Position numbers and translations under genes: made by a program. DNA of 64,000 nt from assembly GCA_036345935.2 (NCBI GenBank), contig JADWOT020001803.1:62001-126000 (forward strand), given 5' to 3'. The notes beneath the pieces were generated by a model. It did not search any database. It was not told the origin of the DNA and saw nothing but the letters and a program-made list of their open reading frames with translations. The DNA is from Taenia hydatigena. Its lineage: Eukaryota > Platyhelminthes > Cestoda > Cyclophyllidea > Taeniidae. Below are positions 34,794 to 44,789 of this stretch, piece after piece; positions within the stretch are counted from its first letter, which is position 1, and the number at the start of each line of letters is the position of its first letter.

Positions 34794-35229
34794 CTTCGTC
34801 AGAGGAGTCGGAGTACATAGAGGTCTCCATGATAGATCTCTCGATGATCGGCACATTCCCATTATCGCCACTTCCACCGCCACCACTGCTGGAATTTGAC
34901 GACGCGGCATCAGCAGCACCACCTCCAGCATCACCAGAATGACCCGAAGGGGCCATTCCAGCAATGGGAGTAGCGACTGGAGCGTTGGCAGCAGATAGAG
35001 TTTTATCCTCCGGTGGGGCTCCCGTAATCTCCTCAATCAACTGAACTCCCAGTGACTGTTCATAACTCAACCACCCATCATGGTAGGCCATAAGGAAGTG
35101 ATTTTTGGCACGGTAGCGTGGCAGAGTATAAAATGGTTGCATTTGGAAACATGCCATCACTGCACACTTGCGCTGTGTTGAAATGAGCTTCTTCCAGACA
35201 CCTCGGTTCAGGATTGTTGGAACGGCATG
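34794..35229 (-). pseudogene. RyR exon WKKLISTQRKCAVMACF (open)
   Basis: Acceptor TTTTAACCAG. GVWKKLISTQRKCAVMACFQ and PFYTLPRYRAKNHFL match the family motif W-x-KLLS-x-QRKRAVVACFRM-x-P-L-Y-x-LPRHRA almost residue for residue. The rest is a low-complexity Ala/Gly/Ser linker with an acidic end (YSDSSDE), the usual variable region. The donor GAAG/GTGGGT leaves phase 1. Confidence 0.9.
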
Positions 35230-35559
35230 CTGGTTAAAAAGGAAATAGGTCGAAAGATGAGTTGTTTCGGAGCGCGTGGCCACAAAAGCTGCCCAAACAC
35301 ACTACTAAAGCTAACAAAACGGATATCTGATGCTATACGTGGCGGCTATTAAGAAGAGTAGATCCGTAAGACATTCAAATCAGTTCTAGGTTAGAAAGTT
35401 ACTGACTTTTCAAGCTCCAAAGTGAGAGGTGTTGAAGTCTTCCACAGTCCTGATGAAAAGTCGTGCGTTTTATCATCTAATTTAAAACCGTTAATCAGAA
35501 AAATAAGTGAGAACTATTACGACTCAGCTTGAAATTCCGTAGTTGACAACCAGACCTAT

Positions 35560-35800
35560 AGACTATAAGCGGATGGACAGATGGATAGATACGAAATGGA
35601 TGGATAGCTGAGTAAGTACCGGGAGATAAAGTGGTAGGTAGAAGATTTCGGGATAGTTGGAAGAATCCGAGATAAGCGAATTCTAGGCAGACCCACTGAC
35701 TTGGCAGTTATGAAAGCAACCATGGTGAACGAAGGCATAAGTTAGAGGCTTCAAATAAATGGGTCCAAGATGACTAGGTGGATGGAATCACAGTGAATGG
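35560..35800. repeat. degenerate GATG/GATA-rich minisatellite in an RyR intron
   Basis: Repeated words of the type TGGATGGATAG, ATGGACAGATGGATAGATA and GGTGGATGGA occur over about 240 bases, much diverged. Confidence 0.55.
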
Positions 35801-36055
35801 ATAGATCCAGGAGGAGCGAACTTATCGAAGCACACTTTACTGGATCCACCCAAGATGGACAATCGGATCTGGAATAGGGTCAAGGAGCAACACCATTGAA
35901 TTCTGGAGAACCCCTTGCCAGATAAAAGCTAGCATTCCGATGCAGGACCACCATATTGTTCGCCACCTCGTAATGGTATTTTGAGACGGGGAACACCTAA
36001 TCCAGGTGGCCCATCATCAACTTGACGAGTCAGCTCCGCACTATTGGCTACTTAC

Positions 36056-36220
36056 GCTGACGAGGTAGAGCGCATGCATCACCTTGGGCAAGGTCGTTAT
36101 GCGATTGATGATCTCTTCTTTCGCGGGTACACTCAGGGCGTTGTGACATCCGGTCAGAGCGATCATTCGATCTATCTTCCGGTATAGTAGCTTCTGCCAT
36201 CGATACGTCTTCGTTTCCGA
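36056..36220 (-). pseudogene. RyR exon, open frame (55 codons)
   Basis: It starts after GCTTTTAG with SETKTYRWQKLLYRK, matching IRWQ-x-x-LY, and ends PKVMHALYLVS before the donor GTAAGT, matching the V-x-x-VL-x-x-L helix. Phase is 0 at both ends, joining to 35229. Confidence 0.75.
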
Positions 36221-36291
36221 CTAAAAGCATTCAACACTTAACAGGATGGAATAGAAAAAGCCCCACTTTAGCACACCCTAATAACACTCAC

Positions 36292-36411
36292 TTCAACGTC
36301 CTTGTCTAGAGCGTAGCGAAGGTACTTAATAATGTCAACTTCAACTTCATGCCGAAAATAGACAAGATAATCAAGTCGGTGACCAATTCGTCCAATCAAC
36401 TGCGAGGCCGT
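36292..36411 (-). pseudogene. RyR exon, open frame (40 codons)
   Basis: Acceptor TTTCGCTAG and donor GAA/GTGAGT bound an uninterrupted frame ending HEVEVDIIKYLRYALDKDVE. It runs in phase 0 into the next exon. The pair corresponds to the RyR stretch with the EVRDIIR motif. This is the first fully open exon coming from the 5' side. Confidence 0.7.
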
Positions 36412-36899
36412 CTAGCGAAAACAGCTTTAGCCAATTGAAATGCAGCTAGGGGAGGGGAAGGGGAGAGGACACAAGAACACGCAAAATAGCCAATTAGGAG
36501 ACTGTAAAACAAAAATCTAACTCGACCATGCAAATATGGTTACTGCCAGCACCAGTCACTATGCCACCTGTCGATGGGACTCAGCAAAATACGTGCTCTT
36601 TTCGCCTTTGACTTCGGTATGCTGAGCGGATAGTAGTAAGTAGTATATACGCGGGAACAAATAGACTGATGAAACGGAGGAAGCAAGTGATTGAAATGGA
36701 ATAGAAGTAGAAACGAGTGCCAAGCAAAGGTAGCAGAATTACCAGCGCGTTTAGTCTCTATGCATGAGCAAGCGTAAACAAAGGCGAAATGAATAAGCCC
36801 CGAATGGAGAATAGTGCGATCCACTAGCAGGTAATTCAACCATGAAGACGTAAAATCTTACTTAAAAGTAAGTAATAATGACTTGGGGAGAAAGGTAAG

Positions 36900-36995
36900 C
36901 TGAACCTTTAGGAATATCCGCTTAGCTCTTTTGGACCAGTTCCTGCTGTCTGCCACGGGGAACGCGTAGACCTAAGAAAGAGATAAAAGAGAGCA
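36900..36995 (-). pseudogene. RyR short remnant, weak
   Basis: After acceptor CTTTCTTAG the frame reads VYAFPVADSRNWSKRAKRIF, resembling the DLYAF-P-L-x-x-x-VD-x-N-R-x-x-W segment. It is a short and partial match. Confidence 0.4.
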
Positions 36996-37639
36996 ATGGA
37001 AAGGTGGGGGATGCGTACCTGTGTAGCTAAGATGCGTACATCAACTCACCAATCGGAAGGACACGCTTTATTGAAGATACCATTGGGCTGGCATTACTCT
37101 TTTTTTGGTCTTATTCCTGCCAAGAAGTAGACGAGAATCGAGGTTAAGGAGAATAGTTCCCAATTCATCAGACAAGTGCCAAACAACCCGTTAGTCAGAT
37201 CTGACCAAATCTAGTGTAATGGTGAGAGAGGGTGCGAGGCACAACATTACTAAAAATCCTGCCCCTTCCTGCAGTCGACATTGTTAGTGCTACTGTGTCC
37301 AACTCATGAATTCCAACGAATGTCCCCTCCTCTCGTTTAAAGTTCTGTCAAATATAGTGGAAGGCGAAGGATTGATGAGCAATTTAGGCCACAGTGATGG
37401 TTGTAATCTTGCATACCGGAGAGCCATCTCAAATAAAGAAGAGATTGGTAGCAGCGGTATCGGTCGACGAAGCTTATGAGAAAGGGATACAGCGCAAGCG
37501 TATTGTGCACCAGCAACTAGCAGGCAGCGGTCAAATCGCTCTCTTTGTCTGTCTCACTGCCTACATTGTGATATTTGGGATAGCGTTTTGATCAGCTTAT
37601 GAGGATAAATTAAAACACTATTTTTAGGGCAATCTTTGA

Positions 37640-37790
37640 CCCAGACGCCTTTCCCAACTTTGCATTGCGAAAGTCCGATCCATGAAACGCTCTGAGACGG
37701 GTAGGAAGTACTTCGCAAGCATGTCGACAGTTGCGTTGCCAACAATGGGCTGTATTCGTACTTTAAAAAAGGCATCAAAAAGGACGTGAT
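37640..37790 (-). pseudogene. RyR short remnant (QPIV...FLPVSERF)
   Basis: IQPIVGNATVDMLAKYFLPV then SERFMDRTFAMQ matches the QPII-x-x-x-x-x-x-LL-x-x-FLPLMERL helix of RyR. Stops follow after about 60 bases. Confidence 0.65.
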
Positions 37791-37984
37791 GGAAGACAGC
37801 GATACTATTGACTTTGGTGACATGTTGTCAATCGGAAATGACACCTTTTTATTTCTAGGAGCTAAAACTTGGAACATCAATGGTTCCCAAAAGCCCAACT
37901 GCGTTGTATTAGTGCCAGAGAAAGAGCCGAGGGCTAATGGTCATCCAGACTCCTCAGTTACCACAACCACGCTTATTACCTTCT

Positions 37985-38600
37985 AGCCCTTCTGTGCTTG
38001 GACGCCACCAATGGAACACACATGGAATTGTAAGCGGGAACATTTGCCGTGCTGATGTACATGAGGTGGGAAAGTAAATTTAAGGAGTCTAGCCACTGTA
38101 ACATACTTGCATTGCCATTGTCAATATCACTGTGGATCAGCTGCAACACCGGTCCTGAAAAAGGCTCATCAGATCCGCTGTCACCATAGTGATTGGACCG
38201 GTGGCCGCGTTCCATCCCTTCTCCTCAGCGTCGTCGTCATTATCATTATTGTCTCCACCACCGTCGCCGCTGTCACCTGCACTGCCACCAACGCTTCCGA
38301 ACTCAAGCAGTCCTTCATCGTCAGAATCCAGAGTGGCCAGATACTTCTCATTTTCGGGGAAGAAGAAGGCCGCCTTTGAACCTGGTCGACGACTTGTGTA
38401 TTGTCGCTGAGCGAGGTTTTTAAGCCACCAGACCAGCAGGTGTGAGCGCAGCGTTTAAAAGGTAACTTTAGTGAGATGGGGCCACTGAGTGCCGCTGGAA
38501 CCGGCTTTGGCTAGGTGGACGATGTCATCAATAATGTTATGGAGAGAGGGCAAGTTCTTGCCAATCTTTTGAAGCAGGTCTAGAAGGCAGAAGTGGTGTC
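37985..38600 (-). pseudogene. RyR central-region exons with stop, frameshift and acidic insert
   Basis: LPSLHNIIDDIVHLAKAG is followed by HLTKVTF and a TAA, then RSHLLVWWL. Next comes an acidic Gly/Asp-rich stretch (GSAGDSGDGGGDNNDNDDD), and then, in a shifted frame, VLQLIHSDIDNGNASMLQWL. The order matches the RyR segment with PSLEKLMEEI, then MSRWWE, then the LLGNILKII...WM stretch. Confidence 0.7.
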
Positions 38601-38730
38601 AGAGGGTGAAACGTGCTGTTTAACCCTTGGAGGCGTCATTTTCCTTTACGCTGCCTGCGGCCACTTGATAATTTTGACAGGTTTGTTAAAAAATCAGTAA
38701 TTCCCATTTTTGACTTCTATGCATACTTAA

Positions 38731-38880
38731 GGCAAACTTACCTCTAGTTTAGGAGTAGTTGGTCTCCTCTGTATTGGAAGCATTTGATCTTGGATTGTAA
38801 GCACTTTATTCAGGCTCAAGAAAAGCCACCGGGAAACAGATGGTCAGCGCAGCCAGACACTCACCCAGAATTGGTCGGTG
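38731..38880 (-). pseudogene. RyR exon (LGECLAAL...FPVAFLE)
   Basis: RPILGECLAALTICFPVAFL matches the conserved LGECLAA...FPVAFLEP motif. A stop and frame change follow (SLNKVLTIQDQMLPIQRR) before the donor GAG/GTAAGT. Confidence 0.8.
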
Positions 38881-38963
38881 TCTACAAGGGGGTACGCAAA
38901 ACTCATCCATTAACTTTAGTTCAGCAGTAACAATATTATGCGCGGTTAAAACGGCTTTCTCAC

Positions 38964-39137
38964 CGATTTAGCTCCTCCATCACTTCGGGCGTGCTTTCGA
39001 CCAGTCGTTCCCAGCACGTAGAGAGCATTGAGAATACGGTGGCAAGTGACCTGTAGATGCCCCAAAAACAGGTCCTTTCCAACTCCTGTCTTGCTAATGT
39101 GCTCATGCATATTCTTCAGCGTTAGCGGGAGGATCAT
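38964..39137 (-). pseudogene. RyR exon with frameshift near its 3' end
   Basis: The frame gives LKNMHEHISKTGVGKDLFL and HLQVTCHRILNALYVLGTTG, matching the EHI...F..DL.L.D.QV.CYRIL.SLYALGT motif of RyR. The frame then shifts; the expected continuation LVESTPEVMEELN is in another frame up to the donor AATCG/GTGAG. Confidence 0.8.
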
Positions 39138-39251
39138 GTGGAAGTAGTCGATGTTTCAGGCCCCACGTCGAATAGTGCCCTAACAAGGCAGAACAGTGAA
39201 TTCGAAGCAAGTGCACAGAGAGGCTATCTACTTGTTGATTTGTTAACTCAC

Positions 39252-39475
39252 CTTGATATGAGAGTAACTTCCAGAGTTGCGATTTCGGATGATGAGACTC
39301 AAGTCATCCGCACAGAAGGAGAAGGATGGCATGAGACGGACTCGAACAAAGTCCTCTGCATAACCGATCTTCACAATGGCTTTGATATCGCGGTATTCGA
39401 TGAGGCATTTGAGAGAGAAGACGGCCACATTGACGTCGGCACCAAAAAAACCAAGTCTTCAGGCGCAAGAGAGTG
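39252..39475 (-). pseudogene. RyR exon with poly-T frameshift
   Basis: GADVNVAVFSLKCLIEYRD followed by a SFSFCADDLSLIIRNRNSG stretch matches the RyR segment beginning with the FGxDA..V.CL motif. Upstream residues (LLRLKTWFF) are in another frame across a run of seven T, a one-base slip. The donor CAAG/GTGAGT is intact. Confidence 0.75.
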
Positions 39476-39592
39476 AAGAGCTTGGTGAATGGGAATGGCT
39501 AGTTGAACTGGGTTGTTTTTAGTCAGTTTGGATAATTACATGCTCTTGTTCTATTCAAGACCTTCACAGATCGGTTTCAAGTCAAAACTCAC

Positions 39593-39827
39593 ATCGCGGT
39601 CATCTTTTCCCCTAAATCGATGACGTAGGACTTGTGAATGTAGAAGCACTCCAGCAGAGGCAGAACGACCTTTACGAGGAGTTTCATTTCCTCGTTGGTT
39701 TACGTAAGGTTTTGGTGCCGACTGAACATGCGACTCGGCTTGTCCTCATGAACCGTTGACATGGCGCCCTCCAAATGATCCAACAGCTTCGACAACAGAC
39801 ATTAGGCGAATCGGCTTGAAGGATGAC
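39593..39827 (-). pseudogene. RyR exon after the repeat, two stops
   Basis: The phase-1 join to the previous exon gives GHPSSRFA, stop (39802-39804), CLLSKLLDHLEGAMS, a second stop (39700-39702), then KLLVKVVLPLLECFYIHKSY, which matches the KFFAKVVLPL-type helix of RyR. The donor GCGAT/GTGAGT is intact. Confidence 0.8.
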
Positions 39828-39984
39828 CTACACAAGAGCAAACAAATGCCAACGATTCTCGTGCAAAGGATGGAGATTGTAGTAATAGTCATCTATGGCA
39901 ACAAAAATTAGTAAATTATAATTCCAGGAGACCCTTCTTAGGGTGGCAGCCTGCCTCGCGTCGGTGTCTCGCCCCTGCACTCAC

Positions 39985-40218
39985 CTTCGATCTGTTCACC
40001 AGCGAATTATTTGACTGCATTTGGCACGGTAGTTGTCGTCGTCGCCGCCACCGCACCAGCTTTAGTGGCGTCCACCTGCTGATTGGTTGGTTTGCTAGAG
40101 AGACGATAGCCCCAGTGCTGGAGGTAGAGAATCAATTCTCGAGTTAAGTGGCGGCAGCGTTTGCGCTCACGATTTGTCAGATTGTCATAAGGCACCAAAA
40201 GTTGATGATTGCCACCAC
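39985..40218 (-). pseudogene. RyR repeat, second half
   Basis: The acceptor is TTCCTCCTAG. GGNHQLLVPYDNLTNRERKR and LQHWGYRL match the H-P-x-LVPYD-x-L-x-x-x-E...L-x-x-x-GY signature. A stop at 40007-40009 precedes the clean donor GAAG/GTGAGT. Confidence 0.85.
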
Positions 40219-40274
40219 CTAGGAGGAAGGAAAGACGGAAAGACAGTGATTGTATTTACCTTCACATCCATAAT

Positions 40275-40440
40275 TAATCCTTTTCACCAAACAATATAGG
40301 CAATAAAAATTCACGAGTTTCCTCAGGTTTTTCCATGTTCTGCTTTGTCCAGATCTGATGAACATTGTCAGCCAGCCGTTCGGCCACGCCAATTAATTCT
40401 CGAGCCACATTAACCCCGTGAAGGTCTTTCGGGGCCGCAA
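40275..40440 (-). pseudogene. RyR repeat, first half
   Basis: The frame reads APKDLHGVNVARELIGVAER, then LADNVHQIWTKQNMEKPEE, the helix pair of a RyR repeat (L-x-x-x-AE-x-x-AEN-x-H-x-x-W). It reaches a TAA shortly after LLPILFGEKD, with no good donor before it. Confidence 0.75.
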
Positions 40441-41029
40441 TTTATCTATGGGGACTTCTAGTTTTTAAAATGAAATAAAACTTGCAGAATTTTCTATTTT
40501 GATTAATAAAAGAAGCTCTGGTATACCAAATGCGTGACAAAATAGTGATCCGGTAGGTACAATTTGACAAAGAGCCACTTGTCCTACTAACATGGGACAG
40601 TATCAGTTAAGTAGTGTTATCCTACTTAGAATGAATTAAGTAGATTGGGAAACTAGGTGATTACGACTACGCCTGGGAGCACTGCGGGTTTACGGTAGGG
40701 CATGATCACTCAAGATCATTTAATTTGATCAAATCTCTACAAAACTTAGTAGTGAGTTGGAATAAATCCTCACATTATGGATGAACTGTCTTCGACTAAG
40801 ACTCAGTCCAGTTCCATCGTCCTCGTGGCATACTTCCGAAGGGCCGATAGTCCACACAAGAGCGAGCATTTGCAAGCAGAGTCTCTATCACGGTCTGGAT
40901 TTAGCGCATTTAATCCTAAAGATAGATAAGGACGTGTAAAAATGTCATCATCTCGCCCAGTCGGAGAGTGAATAAGGTCTCAACCCATGGGCGCGGGCAG
41001 AATTTGAAGAGCAAAATTCGACAGGTACA

Positions 41030-41340
41030 CAGACTGATGGAAGCTCATATTGGCAGATGGATGAGTGAACGAGATGGCTAAACAGATAGCCAGTTGGCCA
41101 GTACTTACAGAAATAGGTGGACAACCATTTAATACTTCTCAGGAATGAATGGATGGAAGGGTATAGAAGGGGGGGTGTTAGGTCTAAGCTGAATAGATAG
41201 ATCGGTGGATTATGTTGAGTGACTGGTTGATGAAGAGATGTCTATGTACAAGTACTTGGATTTTATGAGATCGAAATGGACCTGGGATGAAGAGGTGGGG
41301 GGATGGAAGACAAATGGGAAAGACAGTCGAATGGGCGTAG
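41030..41340. repeat. degenerate GATG-rich minisatellite in the deleted part of the RyR copy
   Basis: Words such as GCAGATGGATGAGTGAACGA, GAATGGATGGAAGG and GGGGGGATGGAAGAC recur. It lies where the missing middle exons would have been and resembles 35560-35800. Confidence 0.5.
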
Positions 41341-41819
41341 GGGGTCAGTAAGGAACCTACTTGTTAGGATAGCGAACGATAAGACCGTATGCTAGGATGG
41401 GTGCGCCACGTCTCGTCTAGTGTCAATCCGTAGACATAGCCCTAATCCATAAACACTTGCGCTTAGGTGTCGTGTTAGTGCTTGGCGAATTGTTCAATCA
41501 AAATTCTCAAGGCCGCAAGCAGCTTGATTGAAAATGCATCCAACCAATCACGACACAAGAAGTGTCTCCATGTCATTGGTCAGATGGCATAAAGCCATCT
41601 GAGGTGCAGGAGAAGTGAGGTATAGTTTTTGCGCGATATTAGATTGATAAACCCAAAACTCTACTTGTTTCAGGGGTTTTATGTTTGTAGTGAAAAAAAA
41701 ATCACCAATGCGCTGAATTTGGCGCCATTTTTACCAATGGTCTATGCTCTGTGCTTCGGCAAATCTGCCGCTGGAACATTAACTAGGGCTTTGGAATTCT
41801 GAGAGTAGAGAAGACCTCA

Positions 41820-42055
41820 TATAAGCACCCACCTTATCAGTGCTAATAGGCACCGGCACGAAGACGTCTTGTGAGGGCAGCGGAGACACTAAAGGCCCAA
41901 AAATATTTACCTACCCAACCGACCAAAGGCGAAGACCGGTTCAAGAATCGCAATCTTTGCGGGAGCTACAACGCATCTATGATAAAAGCATAGTCGGCTG
42001 GAGGTCCATGCTACAGTTAACCATGTGTACCACCCAAAAAATCGGGTGCTAGCCC
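41820..42055 (-). pseudogene. RyR post-SPRY1 linker remnant
   Basis: NIFGPLVSPLPSQDVFVPVP followed by STDKV matches the short P-x-P-[IV]-D/S-T motif that starts the next RyR repeat. The upstream part is in another frame and interrupted by stops. Confidence 0.6.
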
Positions 42056-42559
42056 AGGCCGTCACACTAACGCAGGGAAAGAAGAGGCTCGTCGTATTGA
42101 AATCATTGGAGGTGAATAGACGATTATCTTCACCGGCGAAGGAGTAATTTCATTGAGCAGATGCTCGAAAAGTCTGACTGACACCCCACCTGCTAATTAA
42201 GTGGTTTTTGGTAGGCTTCCACTTCCACCACTGGTAGTCGCGATTTAAAATTTATTTTTTTGCCACTACTTTGTTGCCGAAGTGGAGACAGATTTGCAAC
42301 CATGGAATGACCCAAAATATAATGATAGTTCCTGTGCGAGGTGCGAGATTAGTGTCAGAAATGTTGCATGGTCCAAAATTCTATTGGAACCGTGATTGAG
42401 ATAGCGTCCAGATGCGTTACAGATAAATATTAAACCTTTAGAATGCAGACATCACACTATGTCACTGGATAAGGATGGCTAGCATGCAAAAAGAGGCATA
42501 GACCTATCTGAGAATCCATGTATTTTTCGTTTTTAAACGACCTACCATTCAGCAAGTGC

Positions 42560-42950
42560 ATCTTCGCCCCTCTACCTCACCCGGATTAGCTCTCCACCGA
42601 ATCCCCATTCAGATCGAATTAAATAAGCTGTCCAGTGAGATCGGGGAGGCAACCAATAGCATCCCTCATTTTAGATTCGCGCTTCGATTGGATGCTGTGG
42701 TAAATTGGCAGGAGGAGCGACACTACTCCATCGGTCTAGGTCTTTGCGTCCTGCCCGGATGGGACAGGCACCTGTTTTGCCTGTCCATCAGTCCAGAGGT
42801 TCTGTCCATCGAAAGCGAAAGAGTAGAGGGCGTCGCCAAGGGAGATGCCTCCTCAACCAGGTCTACCGACAGAGTGTGGTGTGTAGCCTTCCGTGTTGCC
42901 CCAACCAATGCAAACGCTGGGGTATTGGTGGGTGACGTTCTCGAGGGTCA
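42560..42950 (-). pseudogene. RyR SPRY1 segment with three stops
   Basis: The segment reads CIGWGNTEGYTPHSVGRPG, stop (42853-42855, TGA where Trp is expected), GGISLGDALYSFAFDGQNLW, stop (42736-42738), and IGCLPDLTGQLI, stop (42619-42621), FDLNGDSVES. The order and spacing follow the RyR SPRY1 domain (GW-x-x-TEGY ... FDG-x-x-LW ... DL). The plus-strand open frame over the same bases (42556-43005) is a shadow. Confidence 0.85.
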
Positions 42951-43309
42951 CGACCCAGCTTATCCATCAGTCCAATCAGCGTGTGGATATGCTGAGCCGC
43001 GATGACATTCAACGCCTCGTCCGAGTCCGTCAGCACACGACGCAGTGCATCAAGGACGCCCTCTACAAAGCTCTGTTGCAACTTGAGACGATTAAAGAGC
43101 CAGTCAAGTCGTGCAGGTGCTGCGAATTAAGCACAGTTTTCGCGATTTCCACGGATAAACGTGGCCATCAGAAGGTAGAGGTAGTTTCCAAGGTCACTGA
43201 ATCGATCACCACGATCCTCACTGACGACAAGAGTGAACTCACGGCGACTGCGGAAGATGCTAGTGAACTTATCGGTGGTCTCCAACACTAGGCTGATCAT
43301 GCCCTTCTC
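42950..43309 (-). pseudogene. RyR RIH-domain exon with one stop
   Basis: After acceptor CTCAACAG the frame gives EKGMISLVLETTDKFTS, then FIRGNRENCA, stop (43127-43129), RLDWLFNRL, and ALNVIAAQHIHTLIGLMDKL. This is the N-terminal solenoid of RyR (about residues 430-560 in vertebrates). The sequence passes directly from LGRDP into the SPRY1 segment in another frame, so about 100 residues are lost at the junction. Confidence 0.85.
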
Positions 43310-43849
43310 CTGTTGAGGTAAGAAGGTTAAACGATGGCGGCGGCGGTGTCACATGCGTGCACTGCTGGCTGGGCCGAAAATTTAGGTAAAAACTTATTTT
43401 CATAGTGAAGGATGACTTTAAAGCCTTAACGTCTATCGCTTTGCCATGCTTTAGCTATCTATTCTCTTGTACCCCACCCCCCAATGATATGGTAGTGGGT
43501 TTCAGCAGGCCTCCTTTGAAAGAGGAGCGGTTCTACTCCCTGATGACTAGACACTATGCCACAAGGCCATGAGGGGGAAATTGCGTGGATAGCTCGGTTT
43601 GTAGAGGTTCATAGCTTAGGGAAAGCTGAAGTTTTGCCACAATTCTAATCTCAAGTTACGTGCTTCGGCCAATAAGGGGACGCGACTGAATCCGACTGAC
43701 TCACTTTAGCTTCCTATTTCACAATAAAACCAAATTTTGACTAAGGTTCAATCTTTACTTATTCTACGCCTCCATTAAAAGCTCCCGAGGGGGTAGTGAC
43801 AACCATGCGTATTAATCAGTGGCTGACACTCAATGAGAAGACGAGGTGG

Positions 43850-43951
43850 CCTCATTGGAGATAATCTGACCCTTTTCGGGCTAGGCAGCCTAAATTCACA
43901 GGCACTCGTTGCCGCGAAAGAGGCGAATCGCTTCGCCACCGAAAGCCACGT
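43850..43951 (-). pseudogene. RyR N-terminal MIR-domain exon remnant
   Basis: After the acceptor TTTTGCAG the frame reads DVAFGGEAIRLFRGNECL, matching the FGG-D-x-x-R-F-H-G-x-x-ECL segment of the RyR/IP3R MIR domain, and then hits TGA and TAG stops where the family continues. A possible further 5' remnant (LRIGDDLQS) lies near 44100. Confidence 0.7.
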
Positions 43952-44789
43952 CTGCAAAGTAAGAAGGGACGCGAGATTTACAGTAGCACCACACTAGAGC
44001 CGAGACGAGCCTAACCTTAACTTACACCCACCCTTACCCTATCTTGCTCCAATGTCCCGGTCGCTGATAGAATCGCCACAGTTGACTGTAAATCATCACC
44101 GATTCGGAGACAACGTTTTCGTTTTAGTTACAAGGGCACCTGAGACTCCGCTCCTGTACTTCTGCCCGGTGGAAAGGCCTCGGGTCCTAAAAGTGCCTCC
44201 TCTTCTATACTTATGCTTGTCGTCAACACATTTTCTGTCCTAGTCTTATGTCTTCCTCCGTTCTCAGAGAATTTTAGGGGTGGTGTATTGATGGCGACGG
44301 GAAGGAAACCCGATCTTGAGAAACAAATCCCCCAATTTCTACTGGTGGATGGGTAAACTTTGGTAAGGCGGGAGGAGTGTACATGTTGCGCGTGGTAGAA
44401 TTGGCAACAACTCATGATGAAAGGCTTGGGAATGACGTCAGCCTCCGCGTTCTTTGAGCGAACACACAAAACCTTCTACAACCTTCTACTGACTGGAAGA
44501 GACTCAAATAGACGTAAAGCTGGACAGCACTGAAGCAAAAAAAAGCGACAAACAAAGAGACTAAACGAAACCACCTTAAATACCGCTTTATATTCGACTA
44601 ATCAGGTTTGAGGTCAGTGTTTGTACGATTAACAATGGACTCATGGAATGGCCAGGATGCTACCTTTTCCACCAATGCAGGTTCCAAACAGACTGAAGCT
44701 CCAAATCCACTGGAATTGCTAAGGGAATAAGATAACTTCCCGATTGACCGCCAATTTGATGACTGGCGTGCCTCAGCCCATAGGCCATA

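Larger units (their letters stand above)
25989..43951 (-). pseudogene. ryanodine receptor copy, internally deleted and decayed
   Basis: RyR is the tetrameric calcium-release channel of the endoplasmic/sarcoplasmic reticulum, normally about 5000 residues. This copy reads right to left: MIR remnant (43.9 kb), RIH (43.3-42.95), SPRY1 (42.95-42.56), post-SPRY linker (42.05-41.82), RyR repeat (40.4-40.0), central/helical region (39.8-36.3), divergent low-complexity region (35.2-34.1), core solenoid and EF-hands (34.0-31.5), then S1 to S4. SPRY2, SPRY3 and the first RyR-repeat pair are missing between 41.8 and 40.4 kb, as are S5, pore, S6 and most of the C-terminal domain between 27.04 and 26.07 kb. 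In-frame stops occur at 43127-43129, 42853-42855, 42736-42738, 42619-42621, 40007-40009, 39802-39804 and 39700-39702, with several frameshifts. Exons below 36.42 kb are mostly open. It cannot encode a channel as it stands. A badly assembled region of a live gene is the main alternative, but it would not explain the many stops. Confidence 0.85.

Noticed and set aside
42556..43005. 149-codon plus-strand open frame
   Set aside because: It lies antisense to the RyR RIH/SPRY1 segments, whose family motifs read clearly on the minus strand; it is a shadow frame.
43490..43575. tRNA-like stretch on the minus strand (GGCATAGTGTCTAG)
   Set aside because: It has an A-box-like word but no fitting B-box and no cloverleaf fold that I can draw.
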